The notes: generated by a model not told the origin, from the sequence alone. Positions 23,432 through 39,900 are shown, counted from the first letter of the stretch. The stretch is 64,000 bases of DNA from Siphlonurus alternatus (GCA_949825025.1 OX463785.1:20647971-20711970); one strand, 5' to 3'. Made by a program: numbers and translations.

Positions 23432-23718
23432 GCAGTCCTCAAATTACAAATTAGACAGTCACTAAGTGTTGCTAGAGTATATACAATCAACATTCATATA
23501 ATTTTTCTCCACGCCTGGTGCAGTCGTACAAAGTAAGAAATTTATCTGCTGACTGTCACAACTCAATGCTAATTATGGCTGGATGTGAGTTGTGACGTCA
23601 GCAAGTACTTTCTTTACACAGTATCTTTGCATGCCTGCAAAAAGAAAAATATTGCAAAATGTTTATTATATACTCCAACAACACTTTTTGACTGTCTAAT
23701 TTGTAATTTGAGGCCTGC
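23432..23718. repeat. Foldback element with a CRE-containing loop
   Basis: CCTCAAATTACAAATTAGAC at 23437 is mirrored by GTCTAATTTGTAATTTGAGG ending 23713. The arms extend about 85 bases with mismatches. The loop contains TGTGACGTCAGC (23593-23600), and a second TGACGTCA lies just outside at 23369-23376. A weaker outer similarity may extend to about 23395 and 23755. Family unknown. Confidence 0.7.
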
Positions 23719-23760
23719 ATATATATATATATTCTCTTAAGTGTCAGCCTTATAGACTTA

Positions 23761-24383
23761 AACTGTACTATAATGTTCAATTTTTTTTTTTTTTTTTTAA
23801 TCTACAATATTTATTTACTGAAATTACACATTAATATCCCCTAGTTTCATGCCAGTTGAGTGCAGACATAAAAACTTAATAATTACAGTTTATTAATGAC
23901 AAGTATACATGTTCTTTGTATAAGGTTACATAAAAACCTCTCCACTGCAATGTTTGTATAAAATATTATGCGACGTCAGTATAAAAAGGTTTCAATGTTT
24001 TTCTTTCCAAGAACTTTTCTCTTCTACCTTTCATAACTTCATGTTATTTTAAAAAGTTAAAAAATTACATTTATTTTCAGCACCCTCTTCACTATAAGGC
24101 TTGGTTCTTAGGGTTGTGCTGCATGTTTACTAAGAAACTGCGCATTTTTTTTATCAGTTATTTTATAAAAATTGTTAAAAATAATATCCCAACTAAAGCA
24201 ATAAAATGCTTGGTTTGATTTTTATTTAATTCATAATTATATAATCCAAAAGCAATGTAATTAAAAAAAAAGCATTGAATTTGCATAACATATACTTGTA
24301 AGATATGGTATATAATGTTGGGAAATAACTTCTATTTTATAAATTAAATATTTATAAATTATATAGATAAAAGTTTTATTTAC
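23761..24383. other. AT-rich intergenic DNA, no gene seen
   Basis: Contains a T run near 23780-23799 and nothing else recognisable. Confidence 0.55.
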
Positions 24384-24737
24384 TTAAGGGTAAGGTAACG
24401 CCACCAATGTTAAAAAAAATCCCTCTCACAAAAATTCTGAAAAAAATTTAAAATGTTCTCCTCTACACCCCCTATCAGTAGCTAAAATATCAGGTATACA
24501 AATACGATCTAGTTTTTGAGTTATGAATTTTTAAAGTTGACTAATTTAACATGGGATTTTCATTTCTCCATGTTAAAGTAGTCAACTTTAAAAATTCATA
24601 ACTCAAAAACTAGATCGTATTTGTATACCTGATATTTTAGCTACTGATAGGGGGTGTAGAGGAGAACATTTTAAATTTTTTCAGAATTTTTGTGAGAGGG
24701 ATTTTTTTTAACATTGGTGGCGTTACCTTACCCTTAA
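24384..24737. mobile_element. Nearly perfect 354-bp palindrome (young foldback MITE)
   Basis: Arms 24384-24554 and 24568-24737 differ by only one substitution and one A-run length change over about 170 bases, around a 13-base spacer. The ends read TTAAGGGTAAGGTAACGCCA and its complement. Such arm identity implies a recent origin or ongoing arm homogenisation. If transcribed it would form a long hairpin RNA. No similar copy is in the window, and no ORF. Confidence 0.85.
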
Positions 24738-25423
<686 letters not shown>

Positions 25424-25619
25424 TTTAATTTTAAAATAATAATACTAAAATATAATTTTAATTATTGCTAGTCAAAATAATTTTTTAAAAAATTTGATTT
25501 TAAAATAAAAATTAAAAATCATTTTTAAATTAAATTTGTGTCAAATTTGTAATATTAACAAGATTTATTTTTTTTTTAGTTTTTAATCAAACCCTATTGG
25601 GTACTTCTATTTACTAATT

Positions 25620-25972
25620 ACATACTACTTTGAAACCCCGAACCTTCCGAAAACCTAACTTGAGCGTTTCGCGGGCTCTTCTGGAACGAGGGCGGCCACG
25701 GCCTTGCAAATCCATCCCGGCATTTGCCTGCGGCTGAGGGAAACGTGGAAACCTCAGCCAGGATGGACGCTACAGCTTTTGTCAATGAACCGGAAGTGCA
25801 ATGGTCCAAAGCCAGGGGAACCACATAGTGGAAAAGCGCAACGTTTTACCCCTGGGTGGGAAACGTGGTTTTTGTTGAAAATGGTCACCCATCCAACTAC
25901 TAACCATGCGCGGCGTTGCTTGACTTCGGTCATCTGACGAGACCCGGTCAAGCGCACTGCGCCACACCTCCC
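25620..25972 (-). mobile_element. 5S rRNA-derived SINE (SINE3-like)
   Basis: On the minus strand, 25972 down to 25882 reads CTCGTCAGATGACCGAAGTC, AAGCAACGCCGCGCATGG and TTAGTAGTTGGATGGGTGAC. This closely follows the 3' half of animal 5S rRNA, including the internal promoter A box (GAAGTTAAGCAACG-like) and C box (TGGATGGGTGACC). The body then matches the SINEs at 11660 and 13095: GGCTTTGGACCATTG, CTGAGGTTTCCACG, CAGGCAAATGCCGGGATGG, GGCCGTGGCCGCC. A 5S head with polymerase III type 1 promoter fused to a SINE body defines SINE3-type elements. Boundaries are approximate and no clear A tail remains. Confidence 0.75.

Positions 25973-29399
<3,427 letters not shown>

Positions 29400-29451
<52 letters not shown>
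29400..29451. repeat. (CT)n microsatellite
   Basis: About 52 bases of uninterrupted CT. Confidence 0.97.
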
Positions 29452-29456
<5 letters not shown>

Positions 29457-30002
29457 AGTGACACTCTTTTCTAATTTTTATATTCACAATAAATATAATC
29501 AAATAATAATATTAATTTGTTGTGCATTTCAATCACGCAATCGAAGCATTTTTTATTATTATTTCATGAAACAATTTTTATTGCTCAAATAATCCACGCG
29601 CGGTGAATTCTTCGTCATAAATCATGATTGTATAAATTGAATTACATCATCCCTTAATTCTCTCCCCACGAATCAATTAACAAGAATTAATCGAGTGTCA
29701 ACTACAGATTGTCAACTGTCAGTTACCTGTCATTAACTGCAACAATGCTCACCTGACAGAACTGTGACCATTGTTGTGTGACTTCCTGTAGTTCTAACAA
29801 TGGGTACTCATGGAATTGTTAATTTCAATATTACACGATACAATTTTTTTTCTTCTGTATCTACAATTGTTTGTAATTGTATGGAGTTATAATTTTCTTG
29901 CAAGAAAAATGTCTATGCAAAATATTTACAGATTTTACTCCTTTATTTTTACCTTTAATTGCTCACTTGTAAATTGCATATATTTGCATCCTCCATTGTT
30001 TA
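29452..30002. other. AT-rich intergenic DNA, no gene seen
   Basis: No feature is recognisable up to the foldback element at 30003. Confidence 0.5.
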
Positions 30003-30719
30003 AAGGCCTTATGAACCTTTGCACAATATTAAGTACACGGTTAGCTTTGCTTTAGTATGATTCGGCTGCATAAATTTTTTTGTTTCAGCAGCACAAATAT
30101 CAGAGATAATAGTCGATGAAAAGGAACCTGTGATGTCACTCACGCTCATTCAGCGGTGACAATGTAGGGAAATCCCTGCAAAAGATAGGTTCACTCCCTC
30201 TGCAACCACGCCCACAATTTTACTTCTGGAATTTTGAAACTTTACCAGGGCAGTCTTGATAGTATTTGTCAAATAGCCTGAAAGATTTTTTTTGATGACG
30301 TTCATACAAACCGAGTTATTGCGGTAGAAAGAGGAGCAAAAATGTTGTATAGAGGAAAACAATGTTAAATTTTTAGCTTATCTTGCAACCGCAATAACTC
30401 AATCTGTACACACGCCACCAAAAGAATTCTTTCAGTCTATTTGACAAATACTATCAATACTGCCCTGGTAAAGTTTCAAAATTCCAGAAGTAAAATTGTG
30501 GCCGTGGTTGCAGCGGGAGTGAACCTATCTTTTGCAGGGATTTCCCTATATTGTCGCCGCTGAATGAGCGTGAGTGACGTCACAGGTGCTTCTTCATCGG
30601 CTATTATCTCTGATATTTGTGCTACTGAAACAAAAAAAAAAAAAAAAAAATATGCAGCCGAATCACACTGAAGCAAAGCTAACCGTGTACTTAATATTGT
30701 GAAAAGGTTCAGAAGGCCT
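30003..30719. mobile_element. 717-bp foldback element D, complete copy
   Basis: Left arm 30003-30325 and right arm 30388-30719 are reverse complements with scattered mismatches, around a loop of about 62 bases. The ends are AAGGCCTTATGAACC and GGTTCAGAAGGCCT. The arms share GGTTAGCTTTGCTT, GATTCGGCTGCATA, AGCGTGAGTGACGTCACAGG and AAAGATAGGTTCACTCCC. A second copy begins at 63662. Minus-strand short ORFs inside are arm sequence. No transposase; superfamily unassigned. Confidence 0.9.
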
Positions 30720-31159
30720 GTAAAATCTCTACATTATGAGCATGCAATATTTGGTATTAAAGCGTGTTATATGGGTGTAAAACATAGTATAACACTATAT
30801 AATAAGAAATACTTACAATATGCACATATATGTTTCTTGACATAATTGCATCATATACTCATTTACTTACAAAGCATGGAAATTAAAAAGGCAGCAAATA
30901 TATACTTACGATTGTTTGAAACGTATTTACTGTGAGTTCTTAAGAGTATACATGGAATGAAAGCGTGAAAACATTTTTTTGTTTTTGTTATCCCAGCTTT
31001 TGTGAAGGCTTCATAGCAGGAATTACACGAGACAGATGTTCCATTCATTGTATATAACTTCAAGAAAACTTCAACGCTCTTATACTGTGCAAGTGAAGTT
31101 GAAATCCTCTTGTATAAAGAAAAAAACGCGTGAGAAAAATTATATAGTAATAAATAACT
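30720..31159. other. AT-rich intergenic DNA, no gene seen
   Basis: No recognisable feature between the foldback element and the LINE relic. Confidence 0.5.
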
Positions 31160-31716
31160 GCTTTACTTTAATTGAGAGATTGTCTTTCTAAAAATTTATT
31201 AATACAAGTTGACATTGTCTTTCTGAAGAGATGTATTGATAAAAAATATTTTTTACAGTCTTTAAGTGTGATTTCAATTGATGAGCGAGCACTGCGTATG
31301 GGGAGAGGGAATAGACGTGGTTTATTGTATAACCCTCCTTTTGTAAGCTCAGATTCTCATCAAAGGTCATTTTATATAAGAGTTTGTTCTCTATGGAATG
31401 CATTACCACTGGACCTCAGATCTTTGAATGCTACTTTGTTTTACACTAAATTAAAGACTCATATTTTTACTTTTTAAATAAGACAATTGTATAATTAATA
31501 TATGCTTATTACTGTATATATACTATATTCTATAGTGTTTATTTTACATATTATGTTACTTATTAATTGTTTATTTCCTTATTTTTGTGTTTACAGGGAT
31601 TCACTGCACAACCTTCGGGAAGTGGTTTGTTCTTATTGGACTGTTTGTGAATTTCCTGCCTCTGACTTGTTATTTATGTACTCATGAGGGAAATATAATA
31701 ACATAAATAAAAAAAT
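31160..31716 (+). mobile_element. 5'-truncated non-LTR retrotransposon (LINE) 3' end
   Basis: Contains the end of an ORF2-like frame (31172-31477), a short 3' UTR, and an A-rich tail with ATAACATAAATAAAAAAATA near 31700. This is the expected structure of a 5'-truncated LINE insertion. The clade (Jockey, CR1/L2, RTE and so on) cannot be set from this fragment. Confidence 0.6.
31172..31477 (+). pseudogene. LINE reverse transcriptase (ORF2) C-terminal remnant
   Basis: About 101 codons open after an in-frame TAA at 31169-31171. The C-terminal half has the pattern typical of the extreme C-terminus of LINE ORF2 proteins: a basic/aromatic block (YNPPF), then QRSFYIRVCSLWNALPLDLR, then a short K/L-rich helix (LFYTKLKTHIFTF). 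The ser/phe-arg...leu-trp-asn-x-leu-pro signature is the main evidence. The polymerase motifs (FADD box and others) are absent, so it is a non-functional fragment. Confidence 0.65.
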
Positions 31717-32856
31717 AAAATTGTTTTCTCGTAGCATGGCAGATTAATTATATTGAAGTGTGACAAAATGCAAGCTATAATTGTGTAATACAGTGACTCT
31801 TAGTTATAATTACCAAAATTATATATCTTAATCTACTTTTAAATATATTTATTTAAATTTGCCAGATAACTTGTTAAGATAAAGAAAATAACAACAAGAA
31901 CTCCCTTAGGTAATAAATAAATATACTGAAATAAACTCCCTAATGATATATTATTGAGTTATTTAATCTATGGTAAATTCATGCCATGGTAAGGTAATTT
32001 ATAAATTGCAATGTTATACGATTTTTCAAGATGAAATAAAGTACAATTTATTACACTACGATTCTCATTAAAATTCTGTAGTATAATCCAATATAGAAGG
32101 GTATAATATTTATGTTAACCACATCTGTTCAAACTTTTTATATTTTGTAAAGTAAACTGCAGAGAGGAAATTAAAAATACCAACTATAAATCTTGTAGCG
32201 AGTTTTTATTTCCTGAACATTTGGCAGAGGAAATTTATTATTACTTTGTAACAACTGGGGGAACATTATGGTAAAATGTTATTGGAAATTTGTTATAATT
32301 TGAAGCAGAGATAAGCTATATTATTTTTATATTATAACACTTTATATTATAACTGACAATAGAATGATATATTCAAAAGTCGATACATGAAAGCCAGAGA
32401 ATAAAATTGAAAGAATATATATGTTTCAATCCTGTCAAAATATAACAAGCTTTAGAAAACATATACACACTTTCCCACATTTTTACCATTTTAAAAATTA
32501 ATTCCTTAATAAAATCTATTTTTTATATAAAGCAAAATAATGCAATAATTTATATCTACTTAATTCTTTTCTAACAAGACGTTTCTTGTGCTTTTTAAAC
32601 AGATTGAGATATTAATATTATCATATAAGGACTGTGTTATGACAATACTACTCACATTTCTATATTATCTCATCCCCCCATTGTATGTGTGACATGTCAC
32701 CCCTAATAAATCTGTCTGCAACAAAGCTCGATGATTTATCTCAACTTACAAAGCTAATAAACAGGCCTGAGCTGCATCTCAACAAGTCTTTATTGTTTTG
32801 TGTCGACAAAAGTGTTGACTTGACGCACTGAAAGAAAATTAAATGCCATGTAGAGA
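31717..32856. other. AT-rich intergenic DNA, no gene seen
   Basis: No recognisable ORF, repeat or RNA. Confidence 0.55.
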
Positions 32857-33263
32857 TAAGGTAGAGATAGAGATAACGCGGATCAGCTGTTTGACGTAGT
32901 CCCCTTTGATTAACATGTAAACCTTAGCAAATTCTTAAAAATTCTGAAATTTTTTCAGAGGCAGATTTTAGTGCGTAAAAGCCATAGAAAAAATTCCAAA
33001 ACAATAAAACAAGCCGATTTTTTTAATTATTTTTTTTTTTTAATTTTAAACATAGGGCATTGAGAGACAAACTTAAAAATTTCATTTCAAAATAATCTGC
33101 TGGTTTAATTGTTTTGAAACTTTTTCTATGGCTTTTAGGCACTAATATCGACCTCTCTAAAAAATTTCAGAATTTTTGTGAATTTACTAAGGTTTACATG
33201 TTAATCAAAAGGTAGTACGTCGAACAGTTCGTCGAACAGCTGATCGACGTTATCTCTACCTTA
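32857..33263. mobile_element. 407-bp foldback element E
   Basis: The left end TAAGGTAGAGATAGAGATAA is mirrored by TTATCTCTACCTTA at the right end. Inner blocks ATCAGCTGTT, TTGATTAACATGTAAACCTT and AAAGCCATAGAAAAA are mirrored in the right arm. The arms are about 150-170 bases with more divergence than the 24384 palindrome. The right arm has an extra GTCGAACAGTTC-type duplication. Single copy here. Confidence 0.8.
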
Positions 33264-33295
33264 AAGAGGGAAAATAATTTTTTATTCATCAAAAA

Positions 33296-33560
33296 TGCAG
33301 AGAATTGAGTCCACGTCACGGTAAGTAGCAACGTAAGAAGTCATGGACACTCCAGCCCTCCAGTAACGTTCTCCAGTGTGACAGTGAGGACGTAGAAGTG
33401 AGCACCACACGAGACCTCAGAGCCAAACAAGTGGAATTTACGTTCGTCATTCCACCAGTCAGCCGGCATGTCGTCTGTCCCGGGGGACAAGATCGCGTCT
33501 TATTGCGGGGAGGGGGGAGGAAGGGGAACTCTCTCTCCCTCTATATTTATAATGTTTTAT
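33296..33560 (+). other. CpG-richer patch with a donor-like GTAAGT
   Basis: G+C is clearly above background, with many CpGs, a consensus donor CACG|GTAAGT at about 33317-33325 and a G-rich run (about 33509-33523). A 60-codon frame (33398-33580) overlaps it without recognisable domain. It could be a 5' untranslated exon/promoter or old transposon; undecided. Confidence 0.25.
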
Positions 33561-34369
33561 TTATATTTAACACGTCATAAGCCACATCAAATATAATGCA
33601 TTCACATTAAATTTAATAAATGAATTTATAATATGCACTAAAGAATTGTTATAAAATAAAGTAAATACCTCAAGAATATAAAAATATAACATTAAAGCAA
33701 TATTCCAAGTAATTTTACTTCAATAAAATATTTTTCTAGTGCATTTGCTTGCAGAAGTAAATATGTTAATATTATATTATGGGTATACTGTAATATCAAA
33801 TTATGCTCTTAAAAGCATTGCAAATAAGGTTATGAAATTTCCATTAAATTTCATTTGCCAACATCATTTCCAGACCAAAGTATAAAAAGTTATTGTACAT
33901 TTAGAACCACACAAACCGAAGCTTTTAACATAAAGTTTAATGACATTTACATCAGCTGCAAAGTACAAAGTTATTGAAAAGTGCAATATGGTTTTTGTAG
34001 GTCATCTCGTGAACTGCATAATGTTGCAACTCTTTGTTATGCATCTTACCACTCTATTTACTTAATGCAAAAATTCAATATAAACATTTATGATTGTGTA
34101 TTATTTTTTTTAAAGGGAGAGCTAGGCATGCATTGACCCAATGATAAAAGCATTGCATGCATCGAGTATTACTATAACGGTGTAATAAAACGCTTGTTAT
34201 ATTTTTATATTTTTTTAAAATTAATACTGTGGTCCAGAGTTATGAAAAATGCTAATATGTATATTATTATACTTGTGTAGCTTTCTGAATTTAACAGAAG
34301 TCCTTTAATAAAGCAATCTTAACACTTTGTTGTTAGAGATTAGAAATATGTTATGAAAAACTTACAGGG

Positions 34370-34545
34370 TGCGTTGAGGCCAGGGTCGGGCAGTACCTAA
34401 CTGAATTCTTCGAAATCATCCTCTCACCTCGATGACAGGCAGGACTCTCGGGTCAGGTTCAGTCGACAGACGAGGCGCCATATTTGGTGACGTGGCGAGG
34501 GGGGGTAGACGTGGACATGCACTTGGGGAAACCCGACACCCGTTG
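34370..34545. other. CpG-richer patch, unassigned
   Basis: Elevated G+C with CpGs and motifs such as GAGGCGCCATATTTGGTGAC. No ORF or known element is recognised. The sequence between this patch and 33560 is AT-rich and empty. Confidence 0.25.
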
Positions 34546-36078
34546 GATAATTTTTGAATATTTTTTGTTTTACTCTTCTATATATAACTTCAAACTTCTA
34601 TTTGTTAAATTTAATTTATTCAAAATGTTTAATTTTTGATTTAACATGCGCTTTGCTAAGCAACTTTTTTTAGCTTCCAACGTAGCTCAAACTACACACA
34701 ACCACACAGATTTGAAATATTACAAATCGTGAATTTATTTTTGGCATTCAATTCATCGCATTGTTATGTACCATCCATATTTTTTTTTATATTTATTGCA
34801 AGTAAATCTATAATAGAAAACGCGTAAGTAATATTATAGAGAACCGCGGTTACTGGTTACTGTAATCATCAAAGCAATGTGGCAAAGTGGAACTTATTCA
34901 TTCTCAAAGCTCAATTTTCAATGAATTTAAAAAATGCATGTACATAATATTTTGATTGATTTAATTTTACAGAGCAATCCATCAGGAGGAGAAATCATTC
35001 TATAATAAAAAGTGACACCAAAAAATTGAAAATTTTAATAAATAATGAAAGCATTTAAAGATTAAACTGAATTAAAAATATTTTGAATTATGTCTTCAGT
35101 AATAATTATTAAGTATTTTTCCTTTTTGTATTTTACATAACATATTTTAAATTTTAATTTACTTAAGATACAAAATTAAAAAAATAATATATAATGTATT
35201 AACAAAATAACATTCTTAAAAAATTGTTTTTAGTTAAAATAAATGCAAACAAAAAGTACAATAAAATATAACAAAGTGCTGAAACATTGCCCTTGAAACG
35301 GTCCCATCACCTTCACTAGTATTATTTCTCAGCTCAGATTTGCACTCCTTGCCTTTACCTCCTCTTCCTCACGACCTTTCCTACGCTCACATGGCTAGAA
35401 AATTGTTCTTTCTTCGCAGGGAGGGCAGAGTCAGATAAAACTTGGTTCTTGCCTTCAAATCGTAAAAAATAATAAGGGACGAGAGGAGAGTAAAAATAAA
35501 ACGATCTTATTATTATAATAATAAAAAGAAAGAAGACCTAGAATTTAATGTCATACTTTATATTTCAGAAAGGACAGGCAAAGGTGAAAGTTAATTGTAA
35601 AAATTTTATTATAGCAAAGATAAGGAAAAGTGACATTTAATTTAGATAAAATTTCAGAATTGTGAAATTATTTTATATTCGCTGGTCTGAGAATATTTTG
35701 ATGTTTTGAGAGATGAAACAGATTGGCAGGAAGAAAGTAATGCAAAATGAATGGTAAAATTATTTTCTCCTCTCCTAAACTAACTTACACTTTTGTAATT
35801 TGTAAAATTCGATGCATTTGCCACTCCGCTATTTTTATAAAAAAAATGTTGTGCACTATCATTTTCAGTTAGAAAACCAAATTTCTCCCGATCAAAGCTC
35901 AAATACAATGACAACGTGTGTAGATAATAGGACATTTAGAAATTTTATTATAACCCATGAATTCGTAATGAATATTTGTGATACAATCTTAACATAATTC
36001 ATAATATTTTATTGCTTTTCGATTGTACATCAAATCACGTCAAATCAAATTAACACATATCAACAAAATAGTGTGTGT
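34546..36078. other. AT-rich intergenic DNA, no gene seen
   Basis: No feature is recognisable up to the MITE-B copy. Confidence 0.5.
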
Positions 36079-36402
36079 AATGGAGTATCGACCTCAATTT
36101 TTTTATTGCAGAAATGGATAGAGCGTGCAAAGTTAAGCTACCCTGATATTTTTCAGATTTTTTAGAGCCCAGGAAATATTTTTTAAAAAATTGTTGAAAG
36201 TCGTTTTTGTTGTGACGTAATGTGGCAGCAAGTCCTATCTTTTTCTTAAGGAGCAGTGCCTCGTGACGTCACAAAAAGAACTTTCAATATTTTTTAAAAA
36301 ATGGTTCCTGGCCTCTAAAAAAATGTGAAAAAAATCAGGGTAGCATAACTTTGCACCCTCTATCCATTTCTGCAATAAAAAAATTGAGGTCGATACTCCA
36401 AT
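36079..36402. mobile_element. MITE-B foldback copy 5 (GGAGTATCGACCTC end type)
   Basis: The left end TAATGGAGTATCGACCTCAA is mirrored by TTGAGGTCGATACTCCAATA. Inner TTATTGCAGAAATGGATAGA and GAAAGTCGTTTTTG arms are mirrored. The right half has TGACGTCA (36264-36271); the matching left octamer is mutated (TGACGTAA). Confidence 0.92.
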
Positions 36403-36843
36403 AACAATAATTACAAAATCAATACTGTGACATAACTAAAAACTTAACAATACCTCGATTATAAAGCAATCCAGAATAATTCATAATTATCAACATGCTA
36501 TAATGTGAAAGCCAGGTCATGCCTATCAGAGAACCTTATTTAAAAATAAATTAATACATTAACATTATACACATATTGAAAAAAAAAACTTTAATCTATT
36601 GGAATTAGTGAACTTGAGCATAATTTATCGTCCTAATTATACGAAATTATATCATATTTAAATATTTTTTTAATTAAAATATTTATTTAATCCAAAAATA
36701 AGCATGATATTTAAAAAAATTCTTTCATTACCTTAATATATGTTTATTATTTTATTAATTTTGTTTTAATATCATTATAAAAAGTAAAAATTGTAACATT
36801 AATTAAAGCCTCTGAAAATTCATCACAGTTGACATTAAAATTT

Positions 36844-36997
36844 CCCAATCCAAAGTCATGATACGTCGATTTCAGTAGTTTCAATCTAGGGAGTTTTGTT
36901 TCAGCCAAAAAATTGCTGAAACGAAACAAGATGGAGGAACAAATCCACACGATGATTTGCAACTACTGAAATCGGCATATCAAGATTTTGGATTAGG
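36844..36997. repeat. Small foldback element with an internal hairpin
   Basis: CCAATCCAAAGTCATGATAC with CGATTTCAGTAGTT is mirrored by AACTACTGAAATCGGCATAT and TTTTGGATTAGG. A second hairpin at its centre pairs GTTTTGTTTCAGC with GCTGAAACGAAAC. About 154 bases. Confidence 0.7.
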
Positions 36998-39900
36998 AAC
37001 TCTCCGCCGCCTATGTTGAGTTTTCCGTTGACAAATTCAGTGCCTATAATTAATTATGTAAATTTTACTTTTAATAATGATCAAAAACAAAATTTGAAAA
37101 ATAATCAAATATCAAAATTATATATCAATGAAAAATGTTTTTTAAATATTATGCTTGGTTTTGGATTAAATAATATTAAATTAAAAAAAAATTATTTTAT
37201 TTTGATATAATTTTATATTATTATTACTTATCTTTTAAATTCAAGCTAAAAATATTTAAATTCTAGGTATAAGAATTTTGGTAGCAATTTTAATATTATT
37301 TATCACACTGGTACACATTGCAGGAAAGAAATTACATTTATATCATGTAAAGTAAATTCCTATTTTTATTTTCAATGTAAAAATGTCTTCAATACACCAG
37401 TCAAAACCTCATTATAAATTGTCTACTGAACTCCCAACTTCGGCTGCTTTTATGAATGAAATATTGCATGCTCTCTATATAGTATGATGATCATGGTATT
37501 TACCTCCCAATGTAGTTTTTAATAATAATATGTTTTATTTATTTAACATAACAATTATTGTATATTTATATTTTTTTCACACATAATTTACCACATATTG
37601 CAAGTATTTTGTAATATTTTTTATGTATTGCATATATTTAAAATTACCAATATTAATATTTTTATTTATATTTAATTTCTTGTATTTTTTAAGATTGTAC
37701 TACATACATTACATATTACTGTCACTTATTTGAGAAATATAATTATAAATAAAATGCATGTAATACAAACAAGTTTATTTTTCTTTTTAATAATACATTC
37801 TATATAATGTTAAAGTATTATTTATGATAAATGCAAGAAATTTGATGGAGACATTAGATTTCAACTTCAAAATACATGAATATCAAAGCGTCATGTAAGT
37901 CTACTGTACCAAGAATCACCTTGGTCACAGTTTATCATTGACTGGGTGAATCTTCATGTTTCAACTATACAAATAAATGTGGAAACAATGATAAAACGTA
38001 CACCACCTCTAGACAAGGTCAGTGACCTCCTCAGTCTGACGTCAGACGTGGAATGTTGCAATTTGAACTGAGCGCCACCTGTAATGACTGCAGAATAAAT
38101 CTCACATTCCACAGTTCCTATGTAATGTACACTTGAAATTAAACGTGTCTGTGAGGTATTTGAGTCGTACGGTAGGTGTATTAAAATTGCAACAGTTTGT
38201 CGACTTTATTTGACATATTTAAGATGCAAACATGAGAGTTCAAATAACCAGTATAATTTTACTAAAATGGGAAACGTCGTCACACATTTTCAAAATGACA
38301 TGGAGCTTAAAGTGAAAAATTACGACTGTAATATCTCACCAAACTCTCTCTCTCTCTCTCTCTCTCGACATCAACAAATGGTTTTAATTTGCCCCACGTC
38401 AACATTTATCGTCTGCACAAGACGGAGGTTGTCTTCTTTTGACATTTTTACATCGCCTTCCGTCACTCGATATCTTATCTTGGAAAATTTTGAATCAAAC
38501 TCTTCTGTGGTAGCGAGAATAAAAATATATTTCATGGCATTCCAGCAGTAAATATATAATATTGCTTTTATTTCAATGTTAGATTACGTACCTATTCTAT
38601 TTTATGAGCACATAAAGAGGACATTAATAGGTTTTAACCGGCACGGAATGAACTTATCTTATTTTTTCTAAGCTCTGTACATCAATAAGTTTTTGAATTT
38701 AAGCATAAAATATAAAGTTAATTCAATTCAATTCTTTTATTGGTCATTTTCGAATAGTCTGTTCGTAAACACACAATATCAGAAATAATCGATTATTATT
38801 AATGAATAATGATCCTTACGTTCCATGGACAGAAGGTTCATAAAAAATAATTATTTCTGATCATGTATGTACAAACATTATTCTGTAAGACTTCTGTCAT
38901 AAATATTTTTTAAATTTTATTTGTGTATATCATGATGGTATTTGTAATTTTTATGAAGAACACTGTTTTGATATAAATGATTTTGAAATGCTTATATTGT
39001 ACACTCTTTGCCTTGGAAAACTTCTCGTGGTATTCTTAAAGTGTATGGTGATTAACAAAGAGCTTGCAAAATGGAGATTTTCTGAGGCGACGACTCTACA
39101 GTCAAAACAAAATATTATGAATTATTAAAACCATGAACCTCTATGACTGCAGCTCGATCTTTCTAAGTAAGCGGAAGTTACATTTTGACGCTCGGAGGAT
39201 TTGCTTGAAAAGGAAGTGACATCACAGGAAACTTTTTGTGGAGATGTCGGAATTAAAATGAGGCATGTCAAAACATCTTGACAAGTAATATCATATAGCA
39301 TGCGTTATCAACATAGTACATTTTATGTTGATGCCATAATAACATATTTGCTATTGTATTTTATATAAAAGTTTAAAACTGAAAATACCCCATTAATAAT
39401 TTATATTTATAAAAAGTGCAAAAAATATGTAAACACCGGTAAATTGTTTTTTGACAAGTTAGTACAATATTTTACAAAGTTTAATTTACATGTATTTTAG
39501 ATTAAATTTTAAATTAGTTTTCTATATATTGTTATATATTTCTAACAAGTCATTTATCTTTGGTGTTGTTCTATACAAACAAGCTCCGTATACTTTATTG
39601 CTGATATAAAAACATAAATACAACAAAAAGCTAATCTCACGTATAACAAGAAGTTAAGGAGGCTGATGATTGGAAACCGCTTGTAGCCGCGCGTCTCGGG
39701 GGAAATCACCCCCACCTCTCGACAACCACCCCCAAGTGAATACAACAAACAAGCGGGGGCAATGACCTTGTTATTAAAGCCATGAAAAATTACTTTTGTA
39801 TTCATATATCGAGCATATTAATCTTTGATAATTAAATTCGTCAGTAGTAAACTCCCAGCAGATGTACACAATAACTGCATGCGAGAGTTAATTTTAATAA

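Noticed and set aside
30476..30676. Minus-strand ORF in foldback element D
   Set aside because: Entirely within the inverted arm, with the mirrored arm giving the same weak peptide.
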